Source: Tatumella terrea (GTDB lineage: Bacteria; Pseudomonadota; Gammaproteobacteria; Enterobacterales; Enterobacteriaceae). Taken from it: a stretch of 64,000 bases of DNA. Positions within the stretch are counted from its first letter, which is position 1, and each line of letters begins with the position of its first letter. Below, piece after piece: positions 44,863 through 54,039 of the stretch. The stretch lies in contig NZ_BAAAFX010000026.1 in the NCBI RefSeq assembly GCF_039523755.1, positions 73,702 to 137,701 on the forward strand, written 5' to 3'. Made by a program: the position numbers and the translations under genes. Under the pieces are notes generated by a model, which saw only the letters and a list, made by a program, of their open reading frames with translations, was not told the DNA's origin and made no database searches.

Positions 44863-45669
44863 ATGAAATTTGTTTCTTTCAATATCAACGGACTCCGGGC
44901 ACGTCCCCATCAGCTGGCCGCACTGGTTGAAACTCACCAGCCGGATATTATCGGGTTGCAGGAGACCAAAGTTCACGATGATATGTTCCCGCTGGAAGAA
45001 GTACAGAAACTCGGTTACCACGTCTTCTTCCATGGCCAGAAAGGCCACTATGGCGTCGCACTGATGACGAAAATGGAACCGGTCAGTGTGCAGCGTGGTT
45101 TTATTACCGATGAAGAGGATGCCCAGCGGCGGATCATCATGGCTGAGATCCCCTCGGCTATCGGTAATATTACGGTGATTAATGGCTATTTCCCGCAGGG
45201 GGAAAGCCGCGACCATCCGCTGAAGTTCCCTGCAAAAGAGAAATTTTACCGTGACCTGCAGGATCATCTGGAATCGCGCTTAGATCCGCAGCAGCCGGTA
45301 CTGATCATGGGCGATATGAATATCAGCTGTACCGACAGTGATATCGGTATCGGTGATGACAACCGCAAACGCTGGCTGCGTACCGGTAAGTGTTCTTTCC
45401 TGCCGGAAGAGCGCGAGTGGATGGATAAACTGCTCGGATGGGGGCTGACCGATACCTGGCGGGCTGCCTGGCCTGACACTCATGACCGCTTCTCCTGGTT
45501 TGATTACCGTTCGAAAGGGTTCAATGATAACCGCGGTCTGCGCATCGATTTACTGCTGGCAAGTCAGCCTCTGGCCAGCCGGTGTCTGCAGACCGGTATC
45601 GATTATGATATCCGCAGTATGGAAAAACCGTCAGATCACGCCCCGGTCTGGGCGACCTTTGATCTCTGA
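44863..45669 (+). CDS. xthA: Exonuclease III
   Basis: Major AP endonuclease and double-strand 3'-5' exonuclease of base excision repair. The 268 residues carry the EEP-fold motifs: NINGLRARPHQL, LQETKVHDDMF with catalytic Glu34, INGYFPQGE, MGDMNIS (Asp/Asn pair) and SDHAPVW with catalytic His. Length equals E. coli XthA. A hairpin-poor 300-bp gap follows. Confidence 0.97.
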   Translation: MKFVSFNINGLRARPHQLAALVETHQPDIIGLQETKVHDDMFPLEEVQKLGYHVFFHGQKGHYGVALMTKMEPVSVQRGFITDEEDAQRRIIMAEIPSAIGNITVINGYFPQGESRDHPLKFPAKEKFYRDLQDHLESRLDPQQPVLIMGDMNISCTDSDIGIGDDNRKRWLRTGKCSFLPEEREWMDKLLGWGLTDTWRAAWPDTHDRFSWFDYRSKGFNDNRGLRIDLLLASQPLASRCLQTGIDYDIRSMEKPSDHAPVWATFDL

Positions 45670-45971
45670 GTTTCACTCAACGACGGAGACGTTCCCGCGG
45701 GCCTGACGGTCCGCGGTAATGCCCCCGGCACCCGGCGCTCCCGGCCGCATCGTAAATACCTGACCCCGCTTTTGAGTCCGGCCCCGCCATAATTGCCGGT
45801 GATTGTACCGGCAGACTGGCCCGCCCGGCGGCCACTGTTCAGCTTTCAAAATTTACAATGAGCACACGCCAGGCATTATCACTGAGCGGGAGATTTTTCT
45901 ACCCTCCGGCGTAATGACGCTGTCCTTGAAGGCCTCATATAACTCGCCGGGCACTATCCACGTTACCCTTT
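45670..45971. other. Gap between xthA and the topB-linked micropeptide gene
   Basis: About 300 bp of GC-rich then AT-richer DNA with no gene I can support. Only short unconvincing frames are present. Confidence 0.5.
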
Positions 45972-46067
45972 TCAAAAGGTTTTCAGGTCTGAATACGGGC
46001 TAACCTCTCCGGCCAGCACGGTTACCGCGCCCAGGATCATCAGAAATCCGAGGGTTACAGACCGCAT
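45972..46067 (-). CDS. 31-residue predicted membrane or secreted micropeptide coupled to topB
   Basis: A 31-codon frame begins five bases after the topB stop codon. The GGGAG that ends topB serves as its ribosome binding site, so translation should be coupled. The product starts MRSVTLGFLMILGAVTVLAG: one positive residue, then about 15 hydrophobic residues, then a polar tail EVSPYSDLKTF. That is the profile of a single-span membrane peptide or a cleavable signal sequence. I do not recognise the family. Confidence 0.55.
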   Translation of the reverse strand: MRSVTLGFLMILGAVTVLAGEVSPYSDLKTF

Positions 46068-46070
46068 AAG

Positions 46071-47996
46071 TCACTCCCGGCTGGCTTTATGTTTCCTGCC
46101 TTTGCTGCTGCCTTTGCTGGGGCGTTTTGCCTGTCCGCGGGGCAACTGCCTGAGGATCTGTACAGGGGGGGTACGCCGGGCTTCGCCGATCAGCTGATGC
46201 AGCGTTCCGACCAGAGGCTGCATAAAATCCTGATAGCGGAAGTTTTTCTCGCTGATACTGGTCAGCATCGACTCCCACTGTGCCGTCATATCAGGGCTGG
46301 CTGCCGGCTGTGGTAACGCGTGGATCAGGGCCTTACCCACGACTGTGGAATGAATATACCGGCCCTTCTTTTCCAGAAATCCCCGTTTGAACAGCAATTC
46401 GATGATCCCTGCACGCGTCGCTTCGGTTCCTAATCCATCGGTCTCTCTGAGCACTTTCTTTAAGGCTTTATCCTGGACAAAACGGGCGATCCCGGTCATT
46501 GCAGAAAGCAAGGTCGCATCGGTGAAGTGGCGCGGGGGCTGTGTTTTCTTTTCCACCACCTCGCCTTTTTCGCACAACAGCTCATCCCCTTTTTTGACTT
46601 CAGGCAGCGGCGTGCCATCATTTTCCTCATCACGCTCTTTGTTACCCAGCAATACCCGCCAGCCGGCGACCGCCAGGAAACGTGCTTTGGCGATAAACTT
46701 CCCACCCGCAATCTCCAGATCGATAACACATTTCCGGTAAACCGCGTCCGGGCAGAACTGCATCAGATACTGGCGAGCCACCAGCCCGTAAATATTCAGC
46801 TCATTCTCGGTCAGTTTTGTCCGGCTGCGTCTGGCGGTAGGAATAATGGCATGGTGAGCATCGACCTTTTTATTATCCCAGCAACGGTTACGCACATCGG
46901 TGTCCAGTTCCTGTGGCATTGCCTGATGAGGCAGATGTGTGCCGATCGCTTCCAGCACCGCATGACGTCCGGCGAAGTGTTCTTCCGGCAGATAACGACA
47001 GTCTGAACGGGGATAAGTGATCAGTTTATGGGTTTCGTAAAGCCGCTGGCAGACATCCAGTACGGTCTGGGCGCTGAGCCCGAACCGGCGGGCCGCTTCA
47101 ATCTGTAAACCGGATAACGAGAACGGCAATGGTGCTATCTCAGACTCACGTTTATCCTGATAATGACTGACCATCGCCGGCTGGCCGTTGATCCGCTGAC
47201 AGACATGTTCTGCCAGTGAACGGTTAAGTAGCCGGCCCTCTTCATCCTGCCAGGACTCACACGCATCACTGGGCACCCACACTGCGGTAAACCGTTGTTC
47301 ATCCCCGGCCAGAATATGAGCTTTCACTTCAAAGAAATCGCGGGCAATAAAGTTTTCAATCTCTTCGTCACGACGCACCACCAGTCCGAGTACCGGAGTC
47401 TGCACCCGGCCGACAGAGAGCACACCGTCGTAGCCGGCATTACGGCCAAACAGGGTATACGCCCGGGTCATATTGATACCGTACAACCAGTCGGCCCTTG
47501 CCCTGGCCAGCGCAGAAATACAGAGCGGCACGAAATCACGGTTATCCCGTAACCGTTCGATGGCACGGGCGACCGACTGTGGATTGAGATCATTGATCAG
47601 ACAACGCTGAACCGACTTTCTTTTCTCATCGCTGAGTTTCAGATAATCGAGCACCTCGTCGACCAGTAACTGTCCTTCACGATCGGGGTCACCGGCATGA
47701 ACGATATGGGTTGCCTTCTGCAACAATCCATCGATGACGCTGAGCTGTTTTGCGACTTCAGGGCGGGGTTTCAGTTGCCATTTTTCAGGGACAATCGGCA
47801 GATCGGCCAGTGACCAGCGGGCAAAACGCGGGTCATAATTTTCCGGTTGTGCCTGTTCCAGCAGATGGCCGACACACCAGGTCACAATCTGGTCATCTCC
47901 GCAGGCAATAAAACCCTGCCCGCGACGATGGGGTTCAGGCAAAACTTCAGCTATCGCCCGGGCAAGGCTGGGTTTTTCGGCAATAAACAAACGCAT
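46071..47996 (-). CDS. topB: DNA topoisomerase III
   Basis: Type IA topoisomerase that decatenates replication and recombination intermediates, often with RecQ. The 641 residues have the N-terminal Toprim domain (MRLFIAEKPSLARAIAEVLP), the active-site Tyr in LITYPRSDCRYLP (about residue 328) and the EATRAGIIELLFKRGF gate region, ending in a basic tail (PSKGSSKGRKHKASRE). It is close to E. coli TopB (653). In E. coli topB is adjacent to selD; here ydjA follows directly. Confidence 0.97.
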   Translation of the reverse strand: MRLFIAEKPSLARAIAEVLPEPHRRGQGFIACGDDQIVTWCVGHLLEQAQPENYDPRFARWSLADLPIVPEKWQLKPRPEVAKQLSVIDGLLQKATHIVHAGDPDREGQLLVDEVLDYLKLSDEKRKSVQRCLINDLNPQSVARAIERLRDNRDFVPLCISALARARADWLYGINMTRAYTLFGRNAGYDGVLSVGRVQTPVLGLVVRRDEEIENFIARDFFEVKAHILAGDEQRFTAVWVPSDACESWQDEEGRLLNRSLAEHVCQRINGQPAMVSHYQDKRESEIAPLPFSLSGLQIEAARRFGLSAQTVLDVCQRLYETHKLITYPRSDCRYLPEEHFAGRHAVLEAIGTHLPHQAMPQELDTDVRNRCWDNKKVDAHHAIIPTARRSRTKLTENELNIYGLVARQYLMQFCPDAVYRKCVIDLEIAGGKFIAKARFLAVAGWRVLLGNKERDEENDGTPLPEVKKGDELLCEKGEVVEKKTQPPRHFTDATLLSAMTGIARFVQDKALKKVLRETDGLGTEATRAGIIELLFKRGFLEKKGRYIHSTVVGKALIHALPQPAASPDMTAQWESMLTSISEKNFRYQDFMQPLVGTLHQLIGEARRTPPVQILRQLPRGQAKRPSKGSSKGRKHKASRE

Positions 47997-48197
47997 TGAC
48001 CGCGATCTTCCTTTTTTTCCGGCTCCGGGTTGGGGTGACCTCCGTGCCAGGGGTGAATACTTTCAGTCGCCGGAACCGGCGACCTGCCGGCTGCTCTGCC
48101 GGTCTTCTGCATACTGCGGCATAACGACAAACGCCCGGCACAAAGGTCCGGGGCGCTATCATAGGGTAATCATGCCAGACTGGCTGACAAAGATCTG

Positions 48198-48746
48198 TCA
48201 GAAATGGCTGACAAAAGGTGCAGAATCAACGGCTGTTAATGGTGCAGCTTTCAGCCGGGGGGTTCCCAGATACAGGAAACCGACAATCTTGTCCTGTGGC
48301 CGGCACCCCAGGCCCTGACGAACCACCTCGTGTTCTGTCCAGGCACCACTGCGCCAGATCCCGTTAAAGCCCTGCGCCTGGGCCGCCATTTGCATGGCCA
48401 TCACCGCGCATCCTGCAGAGACCACCTGTTCCCATTCAGGCACCTTAGGATGTTCTTCACAGCGTGCAATCACCGCGATAATCAGCGGAGCCCTGAAAGG
48501 TGCATTCTGCGCTTTTTCTGTGGCTTTTTCGTCTGCCCCGTCATGAGTTGCGGCCGAAACCAGCAGCTGGCTGAAACGTTCACGCCCTTCTCCTGCGATC
48601 ATAACAAAGTGCCAGGGTTGCAGAGCACCATGATCAGGCGCACGCAAACCTGCCTGCAGAATATTTTCCAGCGTTTCACCTTCGGGTGCCGGTTCCGCCA
48701 GCCGTGACGCAGAGCGTCGCTGTAATAATAAATCTAATGCGTTCAT
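48198..48746 (-). CDS. ydjA: YdjA, nitroreductase-family oxidoreductase
   Basis: FMN-dependent minimal nitroreductase of 182 residues, E. coli length 183; physiological substrate unclear. The start MNALDLLLQRRSASRL is the FMN-binding N-terminal Arg/Ser cluster. GLRAPDHGALQPWHFVMI and FLYLGTPR are family signatures. The ATG ending at 48746 has GAGGA four bases upstream; a longer frame to 48791 lacks similarity. It is divergent from sppA, as in E. coli. Confidence 0.93.
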   Translation of the reverse strand: MNALDLLLQRRSASRLAEPAPEGETLENILQAGLRAPDHGALQPWHFVMIAGEGRERFSQLLVSAATHDGADEKATEKAQNAPFRAPLIIAVIARCEEHPKVPEWEQVVSAGCAVMAMQMAAQAQGFNGIWRSGAWTEHEVVRQGLGCRPQDKIVGFLYLGTPRLKAAPLTAVDSAPFVSHF

Positions 48747-48915
48747 AACGTCCTCATATGCAGTCTGTCTCTGACAAGTCTGGCATAACAACGTGATTTG
48801 TAACAGTCTGCTGTGATTTCCTGCTGACTTTTAGAGCGGCGCTCTTTAGGATGAGGGCGGAATGATTCAGAGCGCAGGCCGCAGAATGGTCTGCAGACAA
48901 TTATATGGAGAAATT

Positions 48916-50781
48916 ATGCGCACTTTGTGGCGAATTACCGGCAGGTTATTTTCTGCCGTCTGGCGGATAATCAATTTTATCAGGGAGTTTATCCTGAACC
49001 TCTTCCTGCTGTTGCTGATCGTCGCGGGCGTCGGGATTTGGTCACAGGTCAGTGGCGGATCGGCGAATTCGGCAAAAACGCTGACCGGCGGTGCATTGAA
49101 GATTGACCTCGCCGGCAGGGTCGTTGACCAGCCTTCGGCACAAAACCGTCTGAGTAAAATTGGCCGGGAGTTACTGGGCAGCCGCAGTGAAACACTGCAG
49201 CAGAACTCGGTCTTCGATATCGTGAATGCCATTCGTCAGGCGAAGAGTGACGATAAAATTACCGGTATCGTGCTGGATCTGCGCAATTTCGGCGGCGGTG
49301 ACCAGCCAGCGCTGCAATATATCGGAAAAGCTTTACGGGAATTCCGTGATGCCGGTAAACCTGTGTACGCCTATGGCGATAATTTCAGTCAGGCACAATA
49401 TTATCTGGCCAGTTTTGCCAATACGGTTTACCTCTCTCCTCAGGGAGCGGTCGACATTCATGGTATGGCCACCAATGCCCTCTACTACAAAACCCTGCTG
49501 GATACGCTGAAAGTATCATCCCATGTTTTCCGTGTCGGCACCTATAAATCTGCAGTAGAACCTTTCCTGCGCGATAACATGTCACCGGCCGCGAGAGATG
49601 CCGATACCCGCTGGATCACTCAGTTATGGAATAACTATCTGACCACCGTTTCGGCCAACCGTCAGTTAACGCCGCAGCAGGTCTTTCCTGGCGCGGACAA
49701 TCTGATCACGGCCCTGAAAGCCGTAAACGGTAATACCGCTACTTATGCGCTGAATAGCCGACTGGTAGATGGACTGGAATCCCGGGCGGCAGTGGATCAG
49801 ATCCTTATCCATAAATTTGGCTGGGATAGTCAGACCCATGACTACCGTAATGTCAGTATCTATGATTATCCGCTAAAAGAGTCGCAGACCAGTGCCCCGG
49901 CAAATATCGCGGTCATTGTAGCCAACGGCGCGATTGTGGACGGTGAGTCCGGTGCCGGTAACGTTGGGAGTGATACGCTGGTTTCACAAATCCGTACGGC
50001 GCGTCTGGATAAAAATATTAAGGCCATCATCCTGCGGGTCAACAGCCCGGGCGGCAGTGTGACCGCTTCTGAAGCTATCCGTGAAGAACTGATGGCCGCA
50101 AAACAAGCCGGCAAACCTGTGGTTGTCTCTATGGGCGGTGTGGCCGCCTCCGGCGGCTACTGGATCTCGACCCCGGCCAGCTATATTATCGCCAGCCCTT
50201 CGACCCTGACCGGATCGATTGGTATCTTCGGGGTGATTAATACCATAGAGAATTCGCTGAGTACCCTGGGCGTCCACACCGATGGGGTTTCGACTTCCCC
50301 GCTGGCGGATGTTGCTATGACCAAAGCATTGCCGGACCAGGTGCAGCAAATGATGCAAATCAGCATCGAAAATGGATATCATAACTTCCTCAGCCTGGTA
50401 GCAGACTCGCGTCATAAAACCACGGAGCAGATCGATCAGATTGCTCAGGGCCATGTCTGGACCGGCAGTGATGCAAAAGAAAACGGACTGGTTGATGAAC
50501 TCGGTGACTTTGATGATGCAACACAGAAAGCTGCGGCGCTGGCACATATCACCACGCCTCGTCTGGACTGGTATCAGGAGCAACCGACCTTCTTTGATCA
50601 GGTACTGGATCAGATGAGTTCTTCGGTCAGCGCGTCACTGCCTGCCAGTATTAAGGCTTTCCTGCCCGCACCGCTGGCGGAAGTGATGACCGATTTACAA
50701 AATCAGCCTGGTCTGACCGGCCAGGCGGCCGATCCGCAAAACCGTTATGCGTATTGTCTTAACTGCGGCGTAATGAACTGA
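48916..50781 (+). CDS. sppA: Signal peptide peptidase SppA (protease IV)
   Basis: Inner-membrane S49 protease that degrades cleaved signal peptides. The 621 residues begin MRTLWRITGRLFSAVWR with one membrane segment (about 28-45), then two tandem S49 domains as in E. coli (618). The nucleophile Ser is in GVAASGGYWIS of the C-terminal domain, and the base Lys is in RVGTYKSAVEPF of the N-terminal domain. The start at 48916 is supported by ATGGAG; the frame is open to 48862. Confidence 0.96.
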   Translation: MRTLWRITGRLFSAVWRIINFIREFILNLFLLLLIVAGVGIWSQVSGGSANSAKTLTGGALKIDLAGRVVDQPSAQNRLSKIGRELLGSRSETLQQNSVFDIVNAIRQAKSDDKITGIVLDLRNFGGGDQPALQYIGKALREFRDAGKPVYAYGDNFSQAQYYLASFANTVYLSPQGAVDIHGMATNALYYKTLLDTLKVSSHVFRVGTYKSAVEPFLRDNMSPAARDADTRWITQLWNNYLTTVSANRQLTPQQVFPGADNLITALKAVNGNTATYALNSRLVDGLESRAAVDQILIHKFGWDSQTHDYRNVSIYDYPLKESQTSAPANIAVIVANGAIVDGESGAGNVGSDTLVSQIRTARLDKNIKAIILRVNSPGGSVTASEAIREELMAAKQAGKPVVVSMGGVAASGGYWISTPASYIIASPSTLTGSIGIFGVINTIENSLSTLGVHTDGVSTSPLADVAMTKALPDQVQQMMQISIENGYHNFLSLVADSRHKTTEQIDQIAQGHVWTGSDAKENGLVDELGDFDDATQKAAALAHITTPRLDWYQEQPTFFDQVLDQMSSSVSASLPASIKAFLPAPLAEVMTDLQNQPGLTGQAADPQNRYAYCLNCGVMN

Positions 50782-50788
50782 CCGGCTG

Positions 50789-50816
50789 GCAGCCTGAACC
50801 GGGTTCAGGCTGCTTT
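50789..50816 (+). terminator. sppA 3' hairpin
   Basis: GCAGCCTGAAC-cgg-GTTCAGGCTGC followed by TTT, right after the sppA stop codon. The stem is strong but the T-tract is short. Confidence 0.7.
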
Positions 50817-50882
50817 CCCCGGAAATTGCTATATACTGCCGCCATCTTCCGGCTTTTTTACGACTTTTGAAAAGAATACGTC

Positions 50883-51896
50883 ATGCAGAGAAAAAATATT
50901 TATGTTGCCTACACGGGCGGGACCATTGGTATGCAGCGTTCTGCCCAGGGATATATACCGGTGTCCGGGCATCTGCAACAGCAATTACTGGCAATGCCGG
51001 AGTTCCATCGTCCGGAAATGCCCTCCTTCTCGATTCACGAATATCAGCCGCTGATGGACTCGTCAGACATGACGCCACAGGACTGGCAGGTCATAGCCGA
51101 TGATATCCACAAAAACTATGCACTGTATGATGGTTTTGTGATCCTGCACGGTACCGATACCATGGCGTTTACCGCCTCAGCGCTGTCGTTTATGCTGGAA
51201 AACCTGGGGAAACCGGTCATTGTGACAGGGTCACAGATACCCCTGGCCGAAATGCGTTCAGACGGACAGCAGAATCTGCTGAATGCATTGTATGTCGCCG
51301 CAAATTACCCGGTGAATGAAGTCACGTTATTTTTTAATAACACGCTCTTCCGGGGTAACCGGACCACAAAGGCTCATGCCGATGGCTTCGATGCTTTTGC
51401 CTCCCCGAACCTCACCCCGCTGCTGGAAGCGGGTATCCATATCCGCCGGTTACATACGCCGGCTGCACCGCAGGCTCAGGGGCCGTTTACCGTCCACCCG
51501 ATCACGCCACAGCCGGTGGGGGTCGTTACGCTGTATCCCGGAATATCGGCCGAAGTTGTGCGTAACTTCCTGCGTCAGCCGGTGAAAGCGCTAATCCTTC
51601 GTTCGTATGGTGTCGGCAACGCTCCGCAGAATACCGAGTTTCTGACCGAACTCAGGCAGGCTTCAGAGCGCGGCATTGTGGTCGTCAATCTGACGCAATG
51701 CATTTCGGGGAAAGTGAATATGGGGGGGTATGCCACCGGCAATGCGCTGGAAAATGCCGGAGTGATCAGTGGCTATGATCTCACCGTAGAAGCGGCGCTG
51801 ACCAAGCTGCATTATCTGCTCTCTGCCGGCTATGATCCGCAACAGATCCGCGCGCTTATGCAGCAAAACCTCCGTGGCGAGCTGACCGCGGATTAA
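50883..51896 (+). CDS. ansA: L-asparaginase I (cytoplasmic)
   Basis: Type I asparaginase hydrolysing L-asparagine to aspartate and ammonia. The 337 residues carry both Thr motifs: YTGGTIGM (Thr in the first, about residue 14) and ILHGTDTMAFTA (second). No signal peptide is present, which separates it from periplasmic AnsB. E. coli AnsA is 338 residues and also follows sppA. Confidence 0.96.
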   Translation: MQRKNIYVAYTGGTIGMQRSAQGYIPVSGHLQQQLLAMPEFHRPEMPSFSIHEYQPLMDSSDMTPQDWQVIADDIHKNYALYDGFVILHGTDTMAFTASALSFMLENLGKPVIVTGSQIPLAEMRSDGQQNLLNALYVAANYPVNEVTLFFNNTLFRGNRTTKAHADGFDAFASPNLTPLLEAGIHIRRLHTPAAPQAQGPFTVHPITPQPVGVVTLYPGISAEVVRNFLRQPVKALILRSYGVGNAPQNTEFLTELRQASERGIVVVNLTQCISGKVNMGGYATGNALENAGVISGYDLTVEAALTKLHYLLSAGYDPQQIRALMQQNLRGELTAD

Positions 51897-51945
51897 CGTC
51901 CCGTACCGGCTTGTGTGGGGTCCGGACAAGCCGGTAACAGGGCAA

Positions 51946-52221
51946 CTACAGGGTCAGTTTGGTCACCGCACCGTCGATGCCAAATTCTTCCTTCAGTGCC
52001 TGCTTACTCTTCAGCACCATCTCCCCGCCTTTGGCAATCGTCATATGCCCGGGGTTATCGTTATATCTGGCCTGCCATAACATTACCAGCTGAAGCGTGT
52101 GTTCACGCTGTGCCGGGGTCAGCGCCACACCATCCGGCCACTTACCGGTTTCACTGGCCAGAACCAGGCGTTCATACAACTCCGGGGTCATGCCAGCCAG
52201 TAGATTTTCAAGATCCTTCAT
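51946..52221 (-). CDS. yeaC: YeaC family protein (DUF1315)
   Basis: 91-residue DUF1315 protein of unknown function. The block ETGKWPDGVALTPAQREHTL and QLVMLWQARYN matches E. coli YeaC. It lies three bases after msrB on the same strand, so they are probably co-transcribed, as in E. coli. Confidence 0.92.
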   Translation of the reverse strand: MKDLENLLAGMTPELYERLVLASETGKWPDGVALTPAQREHTLQLVMLWQARYNDNPGHMTIAKGGEMVLKSKQALKEEFGIDGAVTKLTL

Positions 52222-52224
52222 CAG

Positions 52225-52635
52225 TTACCCCGGTGTATTGTTGCCTTGCGGATCGGTAAAACTTAACGAGGCAGAGTTGACACAGTAACGCTCGCCCGTG
52301 GGTTGCGGACCGTCCGGGAACACATGGCCGAGGTGCGAATCACAATGCGCACAACGAATTTCTGTCCGGTGCATACCGTGTGAGAAATCCTCAATATAGT
52401 GGATAGCCTCCGGGGAGACAGGCTGGTAAAAACTCGGCCATCCGCAACCGGCATCGAACTTTGTCTCTGAATAAAACAGCGGCACATGACAGACCAGACA
52501 GTGGTAAATCCCTTCGTCAGTATTATGCAATAAAGCACCGCTGAACGGCGGTTCCGTCCCGCGATCCCGGGTGACATAGCGTTGTATTTCTGTCAGGTCA
52601 CGTGCCGGGGTATTCCCGTTTTTTTCCGTTGTCAT
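52225..52635 (-). CDS. msrB: Peptide-methionine (R)-S-oxide reductase
   Basis: Repairs methionine-R-sulfoxide in oxidised proteins. The 136 residues include two zinc CxxC pairs (CLVC and CAHC), the GCGWPSFY substrate-pocket motif, and the catalytic Cys in RYCVNSASLSF near the C-terminus. The msrB-yeaC pair lies next to gapA, and is divergent from it, as in E. coli. Confidence 0.96.
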   Translation of the reverse strand: MTTEKNGNTPARDLTEIQRYVTRDRGTEPPFSGALLHNTDEGIYHCLVCHVPLFYSETKFDAGCGWPSFYQPVSPEAIHYIEDFSHGMHRTEIRCAHCDSHLGHVFPDGPQPTGERYCVNSASLSFTDPQGNNTPG

Positions 52636-52959
52636 GAAGAAGCCATATTATTGATCCAGTGAATGGGGGTATTATAACAAATAAGCAACAACAGGGACGG
52701 GTAAATTGTGCGTTGAACACAGGATCACCGGTAGGTTTGAAATTGTGATCTGCATCCCAATTTATTATGAAAAGGTTCCGCACACTATTTACCAGGTGAG
52801 TCCCCGTTATGGTTAATAGTGCTTATGCTTTAACGGGTAAAAACTGCGGCTGAGGATTGATCTGCCACAATAATTGACACGATTAAGCTTGACGCCTGAA
52901 GCGGTTTTTGTAATTTTACAGCCAACCTTTTATTCAATAACCAATAGCTGGTGGAATAT
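52636..52959. other. Divergent msrB-gapA promoter region
   Basis: 324 bp, AT-rich, with the gapA promoters presumably in the right half. I see several -10-like AT boxes but no single promoter that I can assign with confidence. There is no gene. Confidence 0.5.
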
Positions 52960-53958
52960 ATGACTATCAAAGTAGGTATCAACGGTTTTGGCCGTATCGG
53001 TCGCATTGTTTTTCGTGCTGCGCAACAGCGTTCAGACATCGAGATCGTTGCAATTAACGACCTGCTCGACGCCGAATACATGGCTTACATGCTGAAGTAT
53101 GACTCCACCCATGGTCGTTTCGACGGGACCGTAGAAGTTAAAGACGGTGCACTGATCGTTAACGGTAAAAAAATCCGTGTAACCAGCGAAAAAGACCCGG
53201 CCAACCTGAAATGGGACGAAGTGGGTGTGGATGTGGTGGCTGAAGCGACCGGTATCTTCCTGACCGACGAAACTGCACGTAAACACATCACCGCAGGCGC
53301 GAAGAAAGTTGTCCTGACCGGTCCTTCCAAAGACGACACCCCGATGTTTGTTCGTGGTGCCAACTTCGATAAATATCAGGGCCAGGATATCGTCTCTAAC
53401 GCTTCCTGTACCACTAACTGCCTGGCCCCTCTGGCTAAAGTTATCAATGATAACTTTGGTATCGTTGAAGGCCTGATGACCACGGTTCACGCGACCACTG
53501 CAACGCAGAAAACCGTTGACGGCCCGTCTCATAAAGACTGGCGCGGCGGTCGTGGTGCTTCCCAGAACATCATCCCTTCTTCTACCGGTGCGGCTAAAGC
53601 CGTCGGTAAAGTCCTGCCGGAACTAAACGGTAAACTGACCGGGATGGCTTTCCGTGTCCCTACCCCGAACGTTTCTGTCGTTGACCTGACCGTTCGTCTG
53701 GAAAAAGCCGCCACTTATGAGCAGATCAAAACTGCCATCAAAACGGCTTCTGAAGGCACAATGAAAGGTGTTCTGGGTTATACCGAAGACGACGTGGTTT
53801 CTACCGATTTCAACGGTGAAGTCTGTACTTCATTCTTCGATGCGAAAGCAGGTATTGCTCTGAATGATAACTTCGTGAAACTGGTTTCCTGGTATGACAA
53901 CGAAACCGGCTACTCTCACAAAGTGCTTGACCTGATTGCACTGGTTGCGGCCAAATAA
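52960..53958 (+). CDS. gapA: Glyceraldehyde-3-phosphate dehydrogenase A
   Basis: Central glycolytic enzyme oxidising glyceraldehyde-3-phosphate with NAD. The 332 residues start MTIKVGINGFGRIGR (Rossmann motif), with catalytic Cys150 in SNASCTTNC and His177 in VHATTATQ. The sequence is nearly identical to E. coli GapA. The ATG at 52960 follows GGTGG; a GTG nine bases upstream is in frame but unlikely. Codon use looks strongly optimised, as expected for a highly expressed gene. Confidence 0.98.
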   Translation: MTIKVGINGFGRIGRIVFRAAQQRSDIEIVAINDLLDAEYMAYMLKYDSTHGRFDGTVEVKDGALIVNGKKIRVTSEKDPANLKWDEVGVDVVAEATGIFLTDETARKHITAGAKKVVLTGPSKDDTPMFVRGANFDKYQGQDIVSNASCTTNCLAPLAKVINDNFGIVEGLMTTVHATTATQKTVDGPSHKDWRGGRGASQNIIPSSTGAAKAVGKVLPELNGKLTGMAFRVPTPNVSVVDLTVRLEKAATYEQIKTAIKTASEGTMKGVLGYTEDDVVSTDFNGEVCTSFFDAKAGIALNDNFVKLVSWYDNETGYSHKVLDLIALVAAK

Positions 53959-53984
53959 AATCAACGGAAAGTCCGTGATTAACA

Positions 53985-54012
53985 GGGGCGACTTCGGTCG
54001 CCCCTTCTTTTT
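53985..54012 (+). terminator. gapA terminator
   Basis: GGGGCGAC-ttcg-GTCGCCCC, with an extra-stable UUCG tetraloop, followed by TTCTTTTT. A strong terminator between gapA and yeaD. Confidence 0.92.
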
Positions 54013-54039
54013 GTGGGTTGATCCCTCTGAGGAGAGCAA

